A stretch of DNA of 64,000 nt from an uncultured Polaribacter sp. (lineage in GTDB: Bacteria > Bacteroidota > Bacteroidia > Flavobacteriales > Flavobacteriaceae), in contig NZ_CANNFF010000008.1 of the NCBI RefSeq assembly GCF_947503855.1, positions 62,001-126,000 on the forward strand, given 5' to 3'. Made by a program: the position numbers and the translations under genes. Of the stretch, positions 1-8,265 are shown piece after piece. The notes below the pieces were generated by a model that saw only the letters and a list, made by a program, of their open reading frames with translations, did no database searches and was not told where the DNA came from. Every line of letters begins with the position of its first letter. Positions within the stretch are counted from its first letter, which is position 1.

Positions 1-901
1 CAATTTCTTCTAAAGTTTCTAAACAATCGGAAACAAAAGCTGGGGTAACTACCGCTAACTTTTTAATACCTTTCTCTGGATATTTTTCAATCATTTTATC
101 TGTATAAGGTTGTAACCAAGGGTCTCCTGCTAATCTAGATTGAAACGAAACAAAATATTCTTCTGGTGTTAAGTTTAAATATTCTACCACTTGTTTTGTA
201 GTTTCATAGCATTGATGTTTGTAGCAAAACTCATGAGCAGGAGAGTTTGTTTTACAGCATTCAAAATTTACACTATCATTTGGTTTGCAGTGCGATTTTG
301 TAATGTCTGATTTTCTAACATGTCTTTCTGGAATACCATGATATGAAAATAAAATCTTGTCCCATTCTTTGCCTTCTAAATAATTTTTTATGCTATCTCC
401 TAATACTTTTATATACTCTTTTTTGTGATAAAAAGCAGGAATGTGCTTGAATTTCATCTGTGGAAAAAATTCTGCTCTTAATTTTTCTGCCAGTACTAAA
501 ATGGTGTCTGTAGTTGCCATTGCGTGTTGTGGGTATAGAGGTACAATTAAGACATCAGTTACACCTTTGTCATGCAATTCTTGTAATCCCATTTTTATAG
601 ATGGTGTTCCATAACGCATTGCTAATGCAACAGGCAATTCTGTTTTTTTTTGAACTTTATCTAATAATCTTTCTGATAAGACTATTAGCGGAGAACCTTC
701 ATCCCACCAAATTTTTTTGTAGGCTTTTGCAGATTTTTTTGGTCTTGTATTTAAAATAATTCCTTTAACTAAAATAGTACGTAACCATTTTGGTGCGTCT
801 ATTACGCGTTCGTCCATTAAAAATTCATCTAAATATTTTCTTACATCTTTGGTAGATGTGCTTGCTGGTGATCCTAAATTTACTAATAAAACTCCTTTCA
901 T
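1..901 (-). CDS. hemH: Ferrochelatase, C-terminus cut by window edge
   Basis: Inserts Fe2+ into protoporphyrin IX, the last step of heme synthesis. I translated 300 codons from the ATG at 901; the frame runs open off the left edge, so perhaps 35-45 residues are missing. It begins MKGVLLVNLGSP, has the catalytic His in FSYHGIPER (about 186-193), and the conserved ETLEEI near 295-300. Between them is a Cys-rich insert (Cys205, 215, 216, 226, 231), reminiscent of internal [2Fe-2S]-binding segments known in some bacterial ferrochelatases; whether it binds a cluster is inference. It lies 49 bp downstream of the SpoU methyltransferase gene and is probably co-transcribed with it and the AraC-type regulator. 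Confidence 0.95.
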   Translation of the reverse strand, partial: MKGVLLVNLGSPASTSTKDVRKYLDEFLMDERVIDAPKWLRTILVKGIILNTRPKKSAKAYKKIWWDEGSPLIVLSERLLDKVQKKTELPVALAMRYGTPSIKMGLQELHDKGVTDVLIVPLYPQHAMATTDTILVLAEKLRAEFFPQMKFKHIPAFYHKKEYIKVLGDSIKNYLEGKEWDKILFSYHGIPERHVRKSDITKSHCKPNDSVNFECCKTNSPAHEFCYKHQCYETTKQVVEYLNLTPEEYFVSFQSRLAGDPWLQPYTDKMIEKYPEKGIKKLAVVTPAFVSDCLETLEEI

Positions 902-950
902 TTTTTATGCTGAATTTATTTAAGTATCTATTTGTTTATTTTGATATTTC

Positions 951-1460
951 CTAATTCTTAGCTGTCAACTGACTTGTAACCTCATATAAAGTAATAGCCA
1001 AACTATGTATAACATTCATACTCGAGTTTCTCCCATACATTGGAATTGCAATAGTGTAATCAACCAAATTTATATGTTCAATTCCATTGCGTTCGCTACC
1101 CAAAAGTAATACGATTTTTTTGTGATTTTTAAAATTAAAATCTTGAATATTGATGCTTTTATCAGTAATTTCTATACCAATAATGGTATTTCCAGCGGCT
1201 TTTAATTGCTGAATAGTTTCTTCAAAACTACGATAATAATCATAGTTAATTTGATTGATCGTATTTCTGGCAGTATTGATTACTTTTCTATTTTCTATGG
1301 AGGGAGAAGCTTCATGAAAATAAATTTTTTCGACCCCAAAACTCTCAGAAATTCGAAAACACATCCCAATATTTTCTGGAGTTCTAATCGCATCACAAAC
1401 AATGGTAATAGGAAACTGTTTCTGAATATTTTCGATATCGTAATGTGTTAATTGTTTCAT
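951..1460 (-). CDS. SpoU/TrmH-family RNA 2'-O-ribose methyltransferase
   Basis: A 169-residue protein that should methylate the 2'-OH of a ribose in tRNA or rRNA using S-adenosylmethionine. SpoU motif 1 is visible as DAIRTPENIGMCFRISESFG (about 23-42, with the conserved Asn and Gly). Motif 2 is LLLGSERNGI (about 118-127) and motif 3 is IPMYGRNSSMNV (about 139-150), which builds the trefoil-knot cofactor site. It is a minimal catalytic domain without the N-terminal substrate-binding domain of RlmB, so the exact target cannot be named. It sits between the AraC-type gene (34 bp upstream) and hemH (49 bp downstream), all leftward. A -7 promoter match lies just upstream of its ATG. Confidence 0.88.
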   Translation of the reverse strand: MKQLTHYDIENIQKQFPITIVCDAIRTPENIGMCFRISESFGVEKIYFHEASPSIENRKVINTARNTINQINYDYYRSFEETIQQLKAAGNTIIGIEITDKSINIQDFNFKNHKKIVLLLGSERNGIEHINLVDYTIAIPMYGRNSSMNVIHSLAITLYEVTSQLTAKN

Positions 1461-1470
1461 TTTTTTATCT

Positions 1471-1478
1471 CAAAGTTA
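1471..1478 (-). promoter_or_regulatory. Candidate -7 promoter element for the SpoU gene
   Basis: On the minus strand the bases read TAACTTTG, a full match to the Bacteroidetes -7 consensus TAnnTTTG, ending 10 bases before the ATG at 1460. No TTG at the usual 17-23 bp spacing was seen, so the call rests on one element. It would allow the methyltransferase and hemH to be transcribed apart from the AraC-type gene. Confidence 0.4.
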
Positions 1479-1494
1479 AAACACTAATATTTTC

Positions 1495-2379
1495 TTACTG
1501 CTTCAAACTCATTACATATTTTTTTGGTGTTGTACCAAACTTCTTTTTAAAAGCGGCAATAAAATGGCTTGCTGTACTATATCCAACTTGCAACCCAACT
1601 TCATTAACATTGTATTGATTGCTTTCTAGTAGTTTTCTGGCATGTTCCATTTTGTAATCTAGTAAAAAGCTAAAAACAGTATCACCATAAATTTGTTTAA
1701 AACCTTCTTTTAGTTTTTTTAAATTAAGTCCAATTTCATTGGCTAACTCTTGTAAACTTGGTGGTTCTGCCATTCTAGAAATAATAATTTCTTTCGCTTT
1801 TCTAATTTTTAGAACGTTTTGTTCGTCCACTAAAAAAGGGCAATATTCTCCAGCAATATTTTCTTCTTGTTGAAAATGTAAACTCAACAATTCATAAATT
1901 TTTCCTTTTACATATAATTCTCTAATCGAACTATTAATATTAGAGTTGATGATTTGTTGCAAAACAATTAAAACTGTAGGTTTAATTTCAGTATCATCAT
2001 AATATTTTTTATTGCTATTTTCATCACTTAAAAAAGGAATGTAATTAGACTCTTTAGAAAATAACGAGTGAAATTTTTCTATAGAAATTAATAAAGATAA
2101 TAAGGTTGTTTTGGGTTGAATTTCTAAGTGAATAGGTAAAGTTCTTTGCGGATTGTATAGTAAAATAGACCTGTTGTCTAAAACGTCAAAAGAATAACTG
2201 CCATTATTGAATAAAAATTTAGATTTACCACGCAAGCAAAAATGCATTTGTATGAAAGATTGGTCTATTTCTCTTTCAAAATTTACAGAATCTTTGCTTT
2301 CGTTCTGAAAATGAAGTACATAAAAACCTTTTTCAAGCGTAATTTCATCTAAAGTACTTTCTCCGACATTTTTAAACAT
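1495..2379 (-). CDS. AraC-family transcriptional regulator, PchR-like
   Basis: A 294-residue regulator with an N-terminal cupin-like sensor region (about 1-170) and a C-terminal AraC double helix-turn-helix (about 190-292). The second half includes LQELANEIGLNLKKLKEGFK and the typical closing motif GYSTASHFIAAFKKKFGTTPKKY. The wording of the first HTH and linker (KLKEGFKQIYGDTVFSFLLDYKMEHARKLL) resembles the PchR/YbtA group that responds to iron-siderophore complexes. It is transcribed divergently from hemA across a 205-bp gap and points toward hemH, so control of heme synthesis by iron or heme status is a reasonable inference, not shown by sequence alone. Confidence 0.9.
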   Translation of the reverse strand: MFKNVGESTLDEITLEKGFYVLHFQNESKDSVNFEREIDQSFIQMHFCLRGKSKFLFNNGSYSFDVLDNRSILLYNPQRTLPIHLEIQPKTTLLSLLISIEKFHSLFSKESNYIPFLSDENSNKKYYDDTEIKPTVLIVLQQIINSNINSSIRELYVKGKIYELLSLHFQQEENIAGEYCPFLVDEQNVLKIRKAKEIIISRMAEPPSLQELANEIGLNLKKLKEGFKQIYGDTVFSFLLDYKMEHARKLLESNQYNVNEVGLQVGYSTASHFIAAFKKKFGTTPKKYVMSLKQ

Positions 2380-2557
2380 AGAAAAGACTATTTTTTAGTT
2401 TGTTTTTATTTAGAATCATTCTATATAAAAAATAATTAAAACCTAATATATAAAGCAAAAATAAGGTATTTGGTTAATTTAATAGTAAAAAAAACTCAAA
2501 AAACACTTATCGTTATTAAAAGTTCTTTTGTCGATACTTTTTTATAGATATACTAAT

Positions 2558-2565
2558 TATTTTTG
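2558..2565 (+). promoter_or_regulatory. Candidate -7 promoter element for hemA
   Basis: TATTTTTG matches TAnnTTTG and ends 19 bases before the preferred hemA ATG at 2585. The nearest upstream TTTG (2527-2530) is 27 bp away, longer than the usual 17-23. If this is the promoter, the upstream TTG at 2528 cannot be the translation start, which supports the ATG at 2585. Confidence 0.4.
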
Positions 2566-2584
2566 TGGCATCTTTTTAAATTAT

Positions 2585-3820
2585 ATGAAAGAACTAGGGC
2601 AGGAGCACTTTTACAATATTGGTGTAAGTTATAAAAAAGCAGATGCAGAAATACGTGGTAAGTTTTCTGTGTCTGCAGAAAACCAGATTGCACTCTTAAA
2701 AGCAGCAAAAAATAAAGGTATTTCTGGGGTTTTAATAATTTCTACATGCAACAGAACAGAAATATTTGGTTTTGCAAACAGACCTTGTTTGCTTATAGAG
2801 CTATTGTGCGGTTTTTCTGAAGGTACCACAAAAGAATTCTCTGCATTTTCTCATGTTTACGAAGAGCAACAAGCCATTAATCACTTATACAGAATTGGTA
2901 CGGGTTTAGATAGTCAGATTTTGGGCGATTATGAAATTGTAGGACAATTAAGGCAATCATTCAAATTAGCAAAAAAAATAAAAACCACCAATGCCTATAC
3001 AGAGCGTTTGGTAAATAGTGTTTTACAAGCTAGTAAAAAAGTAAAAAATCAAACCCAATTAAGTTCTGGTACAACTTCAGTTTCGTATGCTGCAGTGCAG
3101 TACATCACTAAAACTATACCTAATTACAACACTAAAAACATATTAGTTTTTGGTTTGGGTAAAATGGGGAAACACACATGTAAAAACCTTGCAGAATATA
3201 CAGATAATAAGAAAGTTTGTTTAATTAATAGAACAGAAGAAAAAACCACAGAATTTGTAAAAGAGCATAGTTCTATTAGAAAAGCTGTTATAGAAAACTT
3301 AACTGAAGAAGTTGCAAATGCAGATATTTTAATAGTTTCTACAGGTGCAGAAAAACCTACAATTACAAAAAAACACATTTCTAAAAATAAACCGTTGTTA
3401 ATTTTAGATTTGTCTATGCCAGAAAACGTGGCTCATAATGTAGAAGACCATAAAGGTGTTTCTTTAATAAATGTAGACGAACTTTCTAAAATTACTGACG
3501 AAACTTTAGCCAAACGTTTGGCAGAAGTGCCATTAGCAGAAAAAATTATAGACACTCACAAAACAGAATTTAAAGATTGGTTAAATCATAGAAGATTTAC
3601 TCCTGCAATTTCTGCTTTGAAAGATTCTTTAGAGTCTATAAAGAAAGATGAAATTAATTTTCAAAAAAAGAAACTTTCTAATTTCGATGAAAATCAAGCA
3701 GAAATCTTAACTTCACGTCTTATTCAAAAAATTACTACGCAATTTGTAAAGCATTTAAAAAATGAAAATACTTCTGTTTCAGAAAGCATAGATGTTATCC
3801 AAAAAGTGTTTCAATCTTAA
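2585..3820 (+). CDS. hemA: Glutamyl-tRNA reductase
   Basis: NADPH-dependent reduction of glutamyl-tRNA to glutamate-1-semialdehyde, first committed step of the C5 heme pathway. From the ATG at 2585 the protein is 411 residues, normal for the family. The catalytic Cys lies in STCNRTEIFGF (Cys55). A Rossmann motif (VFGLGKMGKHTCKN, about 187-200) binds NADPH, and the helical dimerisation domain closes the protein. The frame can be extended to a TTG at 2528, but the added residues do not look conserved and would overlap a promoter match, so I prefer 2585. hemCD follows after 10 bp, implying one transcript. Confidence 0.95.
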   Translation: MKELGQEHFYNIGVSYKKADAEIRGKFSVSAENQIALLKAAKNKGISGVLIISTCNRTEIFGFANRPCLLIELLCGFSEGTTKEFSAFSHVYEEQQAINHLYRIGTGLDSQILGDYEIVGQLRQSFKLAKKIKTTNAYTERLVNSVLQASKKVKNQTQLSSGTTSVSYAAVQYITKTIPNYNTKNILVFGLGKMGKHTCKNLAEYTDNKKVCLINRTEEKTTEFVKEHSSIRKAVIENLTEEVANADILIVSTGAEKPTITKKHISKNKPLLILDLSMPENVAHNVEDHKGVSLINVDELSKITDETLAKRLAEVPLAEKIIDTHKTEFKDWLNHRRFTPAISALKDSLESIKKDEINFQKKKLSNFDENQAEILTSRLIQKITTQFVKHLKNENTSVSESIDVIQKVFQS

Positions 3821-3830
3821 CCAAAAATAA

Positions 3831-5423
3831 ATGCAAAAAATTATTAGAATAGGAACTCGCGATAGCCAATTAGCGCTTTGGCAAGCTAATAAAGTTCGTA
3901 AAGAATTAACAGAATTAGGTTACGATTCTGAGATTGTTCCTATTAAATCTGTAGGAGATATTGTTTTAGATAAACCACTTTACGAATTGGGTATTACAGG
4001 TGTTTTTACAAAAAATTTAGATATTGCAATGTTAAATGGAGACATTGATATTGCTGTTCATTCTTTAAAGGATGTGCCAACAGTATTACCAGAAGGTATT
4101 GTACAAGCAGCTGTTTTAAAAAGAGCAAACTATAATGATATTTTAGTTTTAAAAGACACAGAAGAATTTTTTGGGCAACCCAATGCAACCATTGCTACAG
4201 GTAGTTTACGTAGAAAAGCAATGTGGTTAAATCGTTATCCCACACATAATGTAGTAGATTTAAGAGGTAATGTAAACACACGTTTACAAAAACTAGATGA
4301 TAGTGATTGGAATGGAGCTGTTTTTGCAGCAGCTGGTTTAGAAAGAATAGGAATTCGTCCAGCAGGAGCAGTTAATTTATCTTGGATGATTCCAGCTCCA
4401 GCACAAGGGGCAATTATGATTGCAGCTTTAGAAAAAGACAATTATATTTTAGATGCTTGTGAGCAATTAAATCATCATGAAACCAAAGTTTGTGTTGGTA
4501 TAGAGCGTGAGTTTTTAAGACTGTTAGAAGGTGGTTGTACAGCGCCAATAGGAGCATTAGCTTATGTAGATGCTAAAACTGAAGAAATTAATTTTAAAGG
4601 AGTTTTGTTAAAAAAAGATGGCTCTAAAAAAATATCAGTCACTAAAACAGCAGTGTTGGGTAAACATCACTTATTGGCAAAAGATTGTGCAGATTATGTT
4701 ATCAATAGAGGGGGAAAAGAGTTGATGTTAGAAGATCTTGAAGGGGAGTCAATTGTAACTCATAAAGTATTTTCAACTAAAAAGTTATCAGAAATTCAAA
4801 AGAAAACTTTACCAAATACTATTGGTATAGAAGATAGCGATTTTATTAAAATCCGTTTTAATAGAATTCCACCAAAGGTGATGAAAAACGAGCTAGAAAA
4901 TGTTGTAATTACTAGCCAAAACGGAGTAGAGGCCATTTTAAATTCTTTTACTAAAAACGAATTAAAATTTAAGAATATTTTTTGTGTTGGTAGAAGAACC
5001 AAAAAATTAATTGAAAATAGAATAGGAGCAGTAACTTACGTTGCAAAAAATGCTTTAAAATTAGCAGAATATATTTCTAAAAAAACAAACATCAAGGAAG
5101 TTACCTATTTTTGTAGCAATTTAAGAATGGATGTTTTTCTAACCTATTTAAAGGCAAATGATATTGTTGTAAATGAAGTTGAAGCTTACAAAACAATGCT
5201 GAGTTCAGAAAAAATTGCAGATGATGTTTCTGGAGTTTTATTTTACAGTCCATCAGGAATTGAAAGCTATTTACAAGAAAATTCAACAGATAAAATAGCT
5301 TTTTGTATTGGAGAAACAACAGCAAAAGAAGCTAGAAAACATTTTGATAAGGTACAAGTTGCTAATTTGCCAAGTGCAGAAAGTCTGTTAGAATTGGTAA
5401 AATCTCATTTTTTAGCAAATTAG
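3831..5423 (+). CDS. hemC: Porphobilinogen deaminase fused to uroporphyrinogen-III synthase
   Basis: A 530-residue two-domain protein. The N-terminal part (about 1-300) is hydroxymethylbilane synthase: IGTRDSQLALWQA at the start, the HSLKDVPT motif near 77-84, and Cys236 in LEGGCTAPIGA, which carries the dipyrromethane cofactor. The C-terminal part (about 310-530) has HemD-like character: VVITSQNGVEAIL near 358-370 and FYSPSGIESYL later, with low overall conservation as usual for HemD. One chain could therefore turn porphobilinogen into uroporphyrinogen III, passing the unstable hydroxymethylbilane between domains. It starts 10 bp after hemA and ends 82 bp before hemB. Confidence 0.93.
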   Translation: MQKIIRIGTRDSQLALWQANKVRKELTELGYDSEIVPIKSVGDIVLDKPLYELGITGVFTKNLDIAMLNGDIDIAVHSLKDVPTVLPEGIVQAAVLKRANYNDILVLKDTEEFFGQPNATIATGSLRRKAMWLNRYPTHNVVDLRGNVNTRLQKLDDSDWNGAVFAAAGLERIGIRPAGAVNLSWMIPAPAQGAIMIAALEKDNYILDACEQLNHHETKVCVGIEREFLRLLEGGCTAPIGALAYVDAKTEEINFKGVLLKKDGSKKISVTKTAVLGKHHLLAKDCADYVINRGGKELMLEDLEGESIVTHKVFSTKKLSEIQKKTLPNTIGIEDSDFIKIRFNRIPPKVMKNELENVVITSQNGVEAILNSFTKNELKFKNIFCVGRRTKKLIENRIGAVTYVAKNALKLAEYISKKTNIKEVTYFCSNLRMDVFLTYLKANDIVVNEVEAYKTMLSSEKIADDVSGVLFYSPSGIESYLQENSTDKIAFCIGETTAKEARKHFDKVQVANLPSAESLLELVKSHFLAN

Positions 5424-5505
5424 ATGTTTAAAATGTTTCCTCGATTGCAGTTAAGAGGTTTCTTTATTTCTCTACTGCGTTTGTAATGATAATAAGTTAT
5501 AGTAA

Positions 5506-6477
5506 ATGTTTAGAACAAGAAGACTTAGAAAACAAGAAGGAATTAGAAGATTGGTTAGAGAAACCAAACTTTCTGTAGACGATTTTATTTATCCACTTTT
5601 TATTGAAGAAGGTAAAAATATAGAAACAGAGATCGTTTCTATGCCTGGTATCAAACGTTTTTCTTTGGATACAATTTCTAAAGAATTAGATGAAGTTGTA
5701 GCGCTAAATATTCCTGCAGTTTTATTATTTGGTATTCCATCAGAAAAAGATGATCAAGGCACAGAAACTTGGAATGATAATGGTGTTATGCAACAAGCTA
5801 TTCGTTTTATCAAGAAAAATTACCCAAGTTTATATGTAATTACAGATGTTTGTTTTTGTGAATATACGTCTCATGGTCATTGTGGAATTATACATGATAA
5901 TGATGTAGATAATGATGCTACTTTGGTAAACATTGCAAAGCAAGTTATTTCTCATGCCAAAGCAGGCGTAGATATGGTAGCGCCCTCAGGAATGATGGAT
6001 GGGACCATAGATATGATTCGTCAATCTTTAGACAATACAGGTTTTGCAGATTTGCCAATTATGGGATATTCTGTAAAATATTCATCGGCTTTTTACGGTC
6101 CTTTTAGAGATGCTGCAGATTCTGCACCAACATTTGGAGACAGAAAAACCTATCAAATGGATCCTGCAAATAGGGATGAAGGAATGCGTCGTGCAACTTT
6201 TGACGATCAGGAAGGAGCAGATATTTTAATGGTAAAACCAGCTTTGTCTTATTTGGATATCATCAGAGATTTAAAAAATAATTTTGATAGACCAATAGCC
6301 TGTTACAATGTAAGTGGAGAATACGCTATGATTAAAGCAGCCGCAGAAAAAGGTTGGATTGATGGCGAAAAAGTTATGATGGAAAGTTTATTGTCTATGA
6401 AAAGAGCAGGAGCAGATATTATTATTACTTATTTTGCAAAAGAAGCTGCAAAATTATTGGGGGCAAAAAATAAATAG
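5506..6477 (+). CDS. hemB: Delta-aminolevulinic acid dehydratase
   Basis: Condenses two 5-aminolevulinate molecules to porphobilinogen. At 323 residues it has the standard length. The two Schiff-base lysines are visible: Lys191 in [13 protein letters not shown] and Lys244 in [12 protein letters not shown]. Metal-site cysteines Cys116, Cys118 and Cys126 occur in [14 protein letters not shown], indicating a Zn-using active site rather than the Cys-free Mg type. It follows hemCD and precedes the GIY-YIG/palindrome unit, whose left repeat begins only 6 bp after the hemB stop codon. Confidence 0.96.
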   Translation: MFRTRRLRKQEGIRRLVRETKLSVDDFIYPLFIEEGKNIETEIVSMPGIKRFSLDTISKELDEVVALNIPAVLLFGIPSEKDDQGTETWNDNGVMQQAIRFIKKNYPSLYVITDVCFCEYTSHGHCGIIHDNDVDNDATLVNIAKQVISHAKAGVDMVAPSGMMDGTIDMIRQSLDNTGFADLPIMGYSVKYSSAFYGPFRDAADSAPTFGDRKTYQMDPANRDEGMRRATFDDQEGADILMVKPALSYLDIIRDLKNNFDRPIACYNVSGEYAMIKAAAEKGWIDGEKVMMESLLSMKRAGADIIITYFAKEAAKLLGAKNK

Positions 6478-6482
6478 AAATG

Positions 6483-6510
6483 CTGTCATTCCTGCGTAGG
6501 CAGGAATCTC
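6483..6510 (+). repeat. REP-like palindrome, left copy
   Basis: The bases ATTCCTGC (6488-6495) and GCAGGAAT (6500-6507) form a perfect 8-bp stem with loop GTAG, preceded by CTGTC and followed by CTC. The copy begins 5 bp after the hemB stop and is the inverted partner of 6839-6866. Confidence 0.85.
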
Positions 6511-6530
6511 AAATTAAAAAAGGATAATAA

Positions 6531-6833
6531 TTGTTTAAAACTAAACATCAATATTATGTGTACATTATCACAAATAAAAAAGATGGAGTTTTATATATTG
6601 GTGTGTCAAACGATTTAGAAAGAAGAATGTTTGAACATAAAAATAAATTAGTTAAAGGTTTTTCTTCAAAATATAATTTAAATAAGTTGATTTATTTTGA
6701 ATCGTATCAATTTGTTAAAGATGCTATTAAAAGAGAAAAGAATTTAAAAAAGTGGAAAAGAGATTGGAAAATAAATTTGATAGTTGAAGACAATGCTGAT
6801 TGGATAGATTTATCAGAAGATTGGTTTGATTAA
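6531..6833 (+). CDS. Small GIY-YIG domain nuclease
   Basis: A 100-residue protein made only of a GIY-YIG nuclease domain, the UvrC N-terminal / homing-endonuclease fold that cuts DNA with one divalent metal. The motif reads YYVYIITN (about 8-15) and LYIGVSN (about 21-27), followed by the conserved Arg in NDLERRMFEHK and the catalytic Glu in AIKREKNLKKWKR (about 69). The start is TTG at 6531; no in-frame ATG precedes the essential motif. Stand-alone GIY-YIG proteins of this size are common in Bacteroidetes and usually called putative endonucleases. Here the gene is tightly enclosed by inverted palindromes, which suggests the nuclease recognises or moves them. Confidence 0.85.
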   Translation: MFKTKHQYYVYIITNKKDGVLYIGVSNDLERRMFEHKNKLVKGFSSKYNLNKLIYFESYQFVKDAIKREKNLKKWKRDWKINLIVEDNADWIDLSEDWFD

Positions 6834-6838
6834 AATAA

Positions 6839-6866
6839 GAGATTCCTGCCTGCGCAGGAATGACAG
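6839..6866 (-). repeat. REP-like palindrome, right copy (inverted)
   Basis: Inverted partner of 6483-6510 with one mismatch. Stem ATTCCTGC (6842-6849) and GCAGGAAT (6854-6861) around loop CTGC. It begins 5 bp after the stop codon of the GIY-YIG gene and could also act as a transcript-end or stabilising hairpin. Confidence 0.85.
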
Positions 6867-6899
6867 AATCTTTAAAAACGAATTGCAAAAGATTAAAAA

Positions 6900-8189
6900 A
6901 TGAACTTTAAAAAATCACAAAAATTATATACAAAAGGATTAAAAAACTTAGTTGGAGCCGTAAATTCTCCAGTAAGAGCATTTAGTTCTGTAGGTGGAAA
7001 CCCTTTGTTTATCAAAAAAGCAAAAGGCAGTAAAATCTATGATGTTGATGATAATGAATATGTAGATTTAGTAGTTTCTTATGGACCAATGATTTTAGGT
7101 CATCGTCATAAAAAAGTAGAAAAAGCAGCAAAAAAAGCCTTGAAAAAAGGCTATTCTTTTGGTGCCTCTACAGAGGCAGAAATAAAATTAGCAAAAATAG
7201 TTTGCGATGCTTTTCCAGAAATGGATAAAGTACGTTTTGTAAATTCGGGTACAGAAGCTGTTTTAAGTGGAATTCGTTTGGCAAGAGCGTTTACTGGTAA
7301 AGATAAAATCATAAAATTTTCAGGCTGTTATCACGGGCATCAAGATGCATTATTGGTAGCTGCAGGTTCTGGTTTAGCAACTTTAAGTTTACCAGGTTCT
7401 AAAGGAGTTCCAGAAGGCGCTGTAAAAAATACGTTAATTGCAGAGTATAATAATTTAGAAAGTGTAAAAGCGCATTTTGATAAATACGATGATATTGCCG
7501 GTGTAATTATAGAGCCAATTGGTGGAAATATGGGGGTTGTTATTCCGCAGAATAATTTTTTAAAAGAATTAAAAGAGTATTTACAATCTAAAAATGCTTT
7601 GTTAATTGCAGATGAAGTAATGACTGGTTTCCGTTCAACTTTTGGAGGAGCGCAAGAAAAATTAGGAGTTGTTGCAGATATTACCTGTTTAGGTAAAGTA
7701 ATTGGTGGTGGTTTTCCTGTTGGAGCTTATGGAGCAAGAGAAGAAATTATGCAACAAGTAGCGCCTTTGGGAGGCATGTATCAAGCGGGAACTTTATCTG
7801 GAAACCCAATTGCAATGGCTGGAGGAATCTCAACTTTAACAGAATTGAAAAGACAAAATCCGTATGATAAATTTGAAGAAATAGGAAGTGTTTTAGAAGT
7901 GATTTTATTAGAAACTGCTAAAAAATACAATGTAGATTTAATAGTAAACAGATTTGGTTCTATGATGAATCCCTTCTTTACAAAAAATAAGGTCACTAAT
8001 TTTAAAGAAGCACAAACTTCAGATACCCAAAAATTTGCAGTTTTCTTTTGGGAAATGATTAAAAACGGAGTGTTTTTACCACCAAGTCAGTTTGAAGCTT
8101 GGTTTTTGAACTCAGCAATTTCAAAAAAAGACATTAAAGTTTTTGCAGCGGCAACAGATAAAGCCATGCAAAAAGTTTCAGGAATGTAA
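6900..8189 (+). CDS. hemL: Glutamate-1-semialdehyde 2,1-aminomutase
   Basis: PLP enzyme that converts glutamate-1-semialdehyde into 5-aminolevulinate, the partner of HemA in the C5 route. It is 429 residues, usual for the family. The PLP lysine is Lys266 in CLGKVIGGGFPVGAYG; other family marks are SGTEAVLSGIRLARA (about 116-130) and CYHGHQD (about 143-149). The ATG at 6900 follows an A-rich stretch with no Shine-Dalgarno, as is normal in this group. Its distance from hemB is widened by the inserted GIY-YIG unit. Confidence 0.96.
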   Translation: MNFKKSQKLYTKGLKNLVGAVNSPVRAFSSVGGNPLFIKKAKGSKIYDVDDNEYVDLVVSYGPMILGHRHKKVEKAAKKALKKGYSFGASTEAEIKLAKIVCDAFPEMDKVRFVNSGTEAVLSGIRLARAFTGKDKIIKFSGCYHGHQDALLVAAGSGLATLSLPGSKGVPEGAVKNTLIAEYNNLESVKAHFDKYDDIAGVIIEPIGGNMGVVIPQNNFLKELKEYLQSKNALLIADEVMTGFRSTFGGAQEKLGVVADITCLGKVIGGGFPVGAYGAREEIMQQVAPLGGMYQAGTLSGNPIAMAGGISTLTELKRQNPYDKFEEIGSVLEVILLETAKKYNVDLIVNRFGSMMNPFFTKNKVTNFKEAQTSDTQKFAVFFWEMIKNGVFLPPSQFEAWFLNSAISKKDIKVFAAATDKAMQKVSGM

Positions 8190-8198
8190 ACTAATATT

Positions 8199-8263
8199 GC
8201 TTTATGCAATACGCTTTATGCAATTTGCTGCCTAAAGCGAATAGCTTAAAGCTCAAAGCAAAA
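8199..8263 (+). repeat. Short direct repeats in the hemL-hemE spacer
   Basis: The 12-mer GCTTTATGCAAT occurs at 8199-8210 and 8213-8224, a 14-bp period, followed by variants around AAAGC and TAGCTTAAAGC up to about 8262. Such degenerate AAGCT-type tracts occur between genes in flavobacterial genomes (recollection, not searched). They fill nearly the whole 76-bp gap. Confidence 0.6.
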
Positions 8264-8265
8264 TC

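Larger units (their letters stand above)
6483..6866 (+). mobile_element. Candidate mobile unit: GIY-YIG gene between inverted palindromes
   Basis: A 384-bp unit bounded by 28-bp repeats at 6483-6510 and 6839-6866. The right copy, reverse-complemented, equals the left at 27 of 28 bases. Each is itself a hairpin: an 8-bp stem ATTCCTGC / GCAGGAAT around a 4-base loop. The enclosed 303-bp reading frame fills almost all the inner space, starting 20 bp after the left repeat and stopping 5 bp before the right. It separates hemB from hemL inside an otherwise collinear heme series. This design recalls REP sequences with their RAYT partners, but with a GIY-YIG nuclease instead of a Y1 transposase. Mobility is inference; no target duplication is proven. 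Confidence 0.5.

Noticed and set aside
2528..2584. N-terminal extension of hemA from a TTG
   Set aside because: The added 19 residues look unlike HemA, a promoter element lies within them, and ATG 2585 gives the normal length.
5424..5505. Dispersed repeat in the hemCD-hemB spacer
   Set aside because: There is vague likeness to TTTCTC-TGCGTT-AATGA spacer repeats, but no internal symmetry or second copy in the window to support it.
8199..8263. CRISPR-like array
   Set aside because: Only two 12-bp units with a 2-bp gap; no spacers, leader or cas genes.
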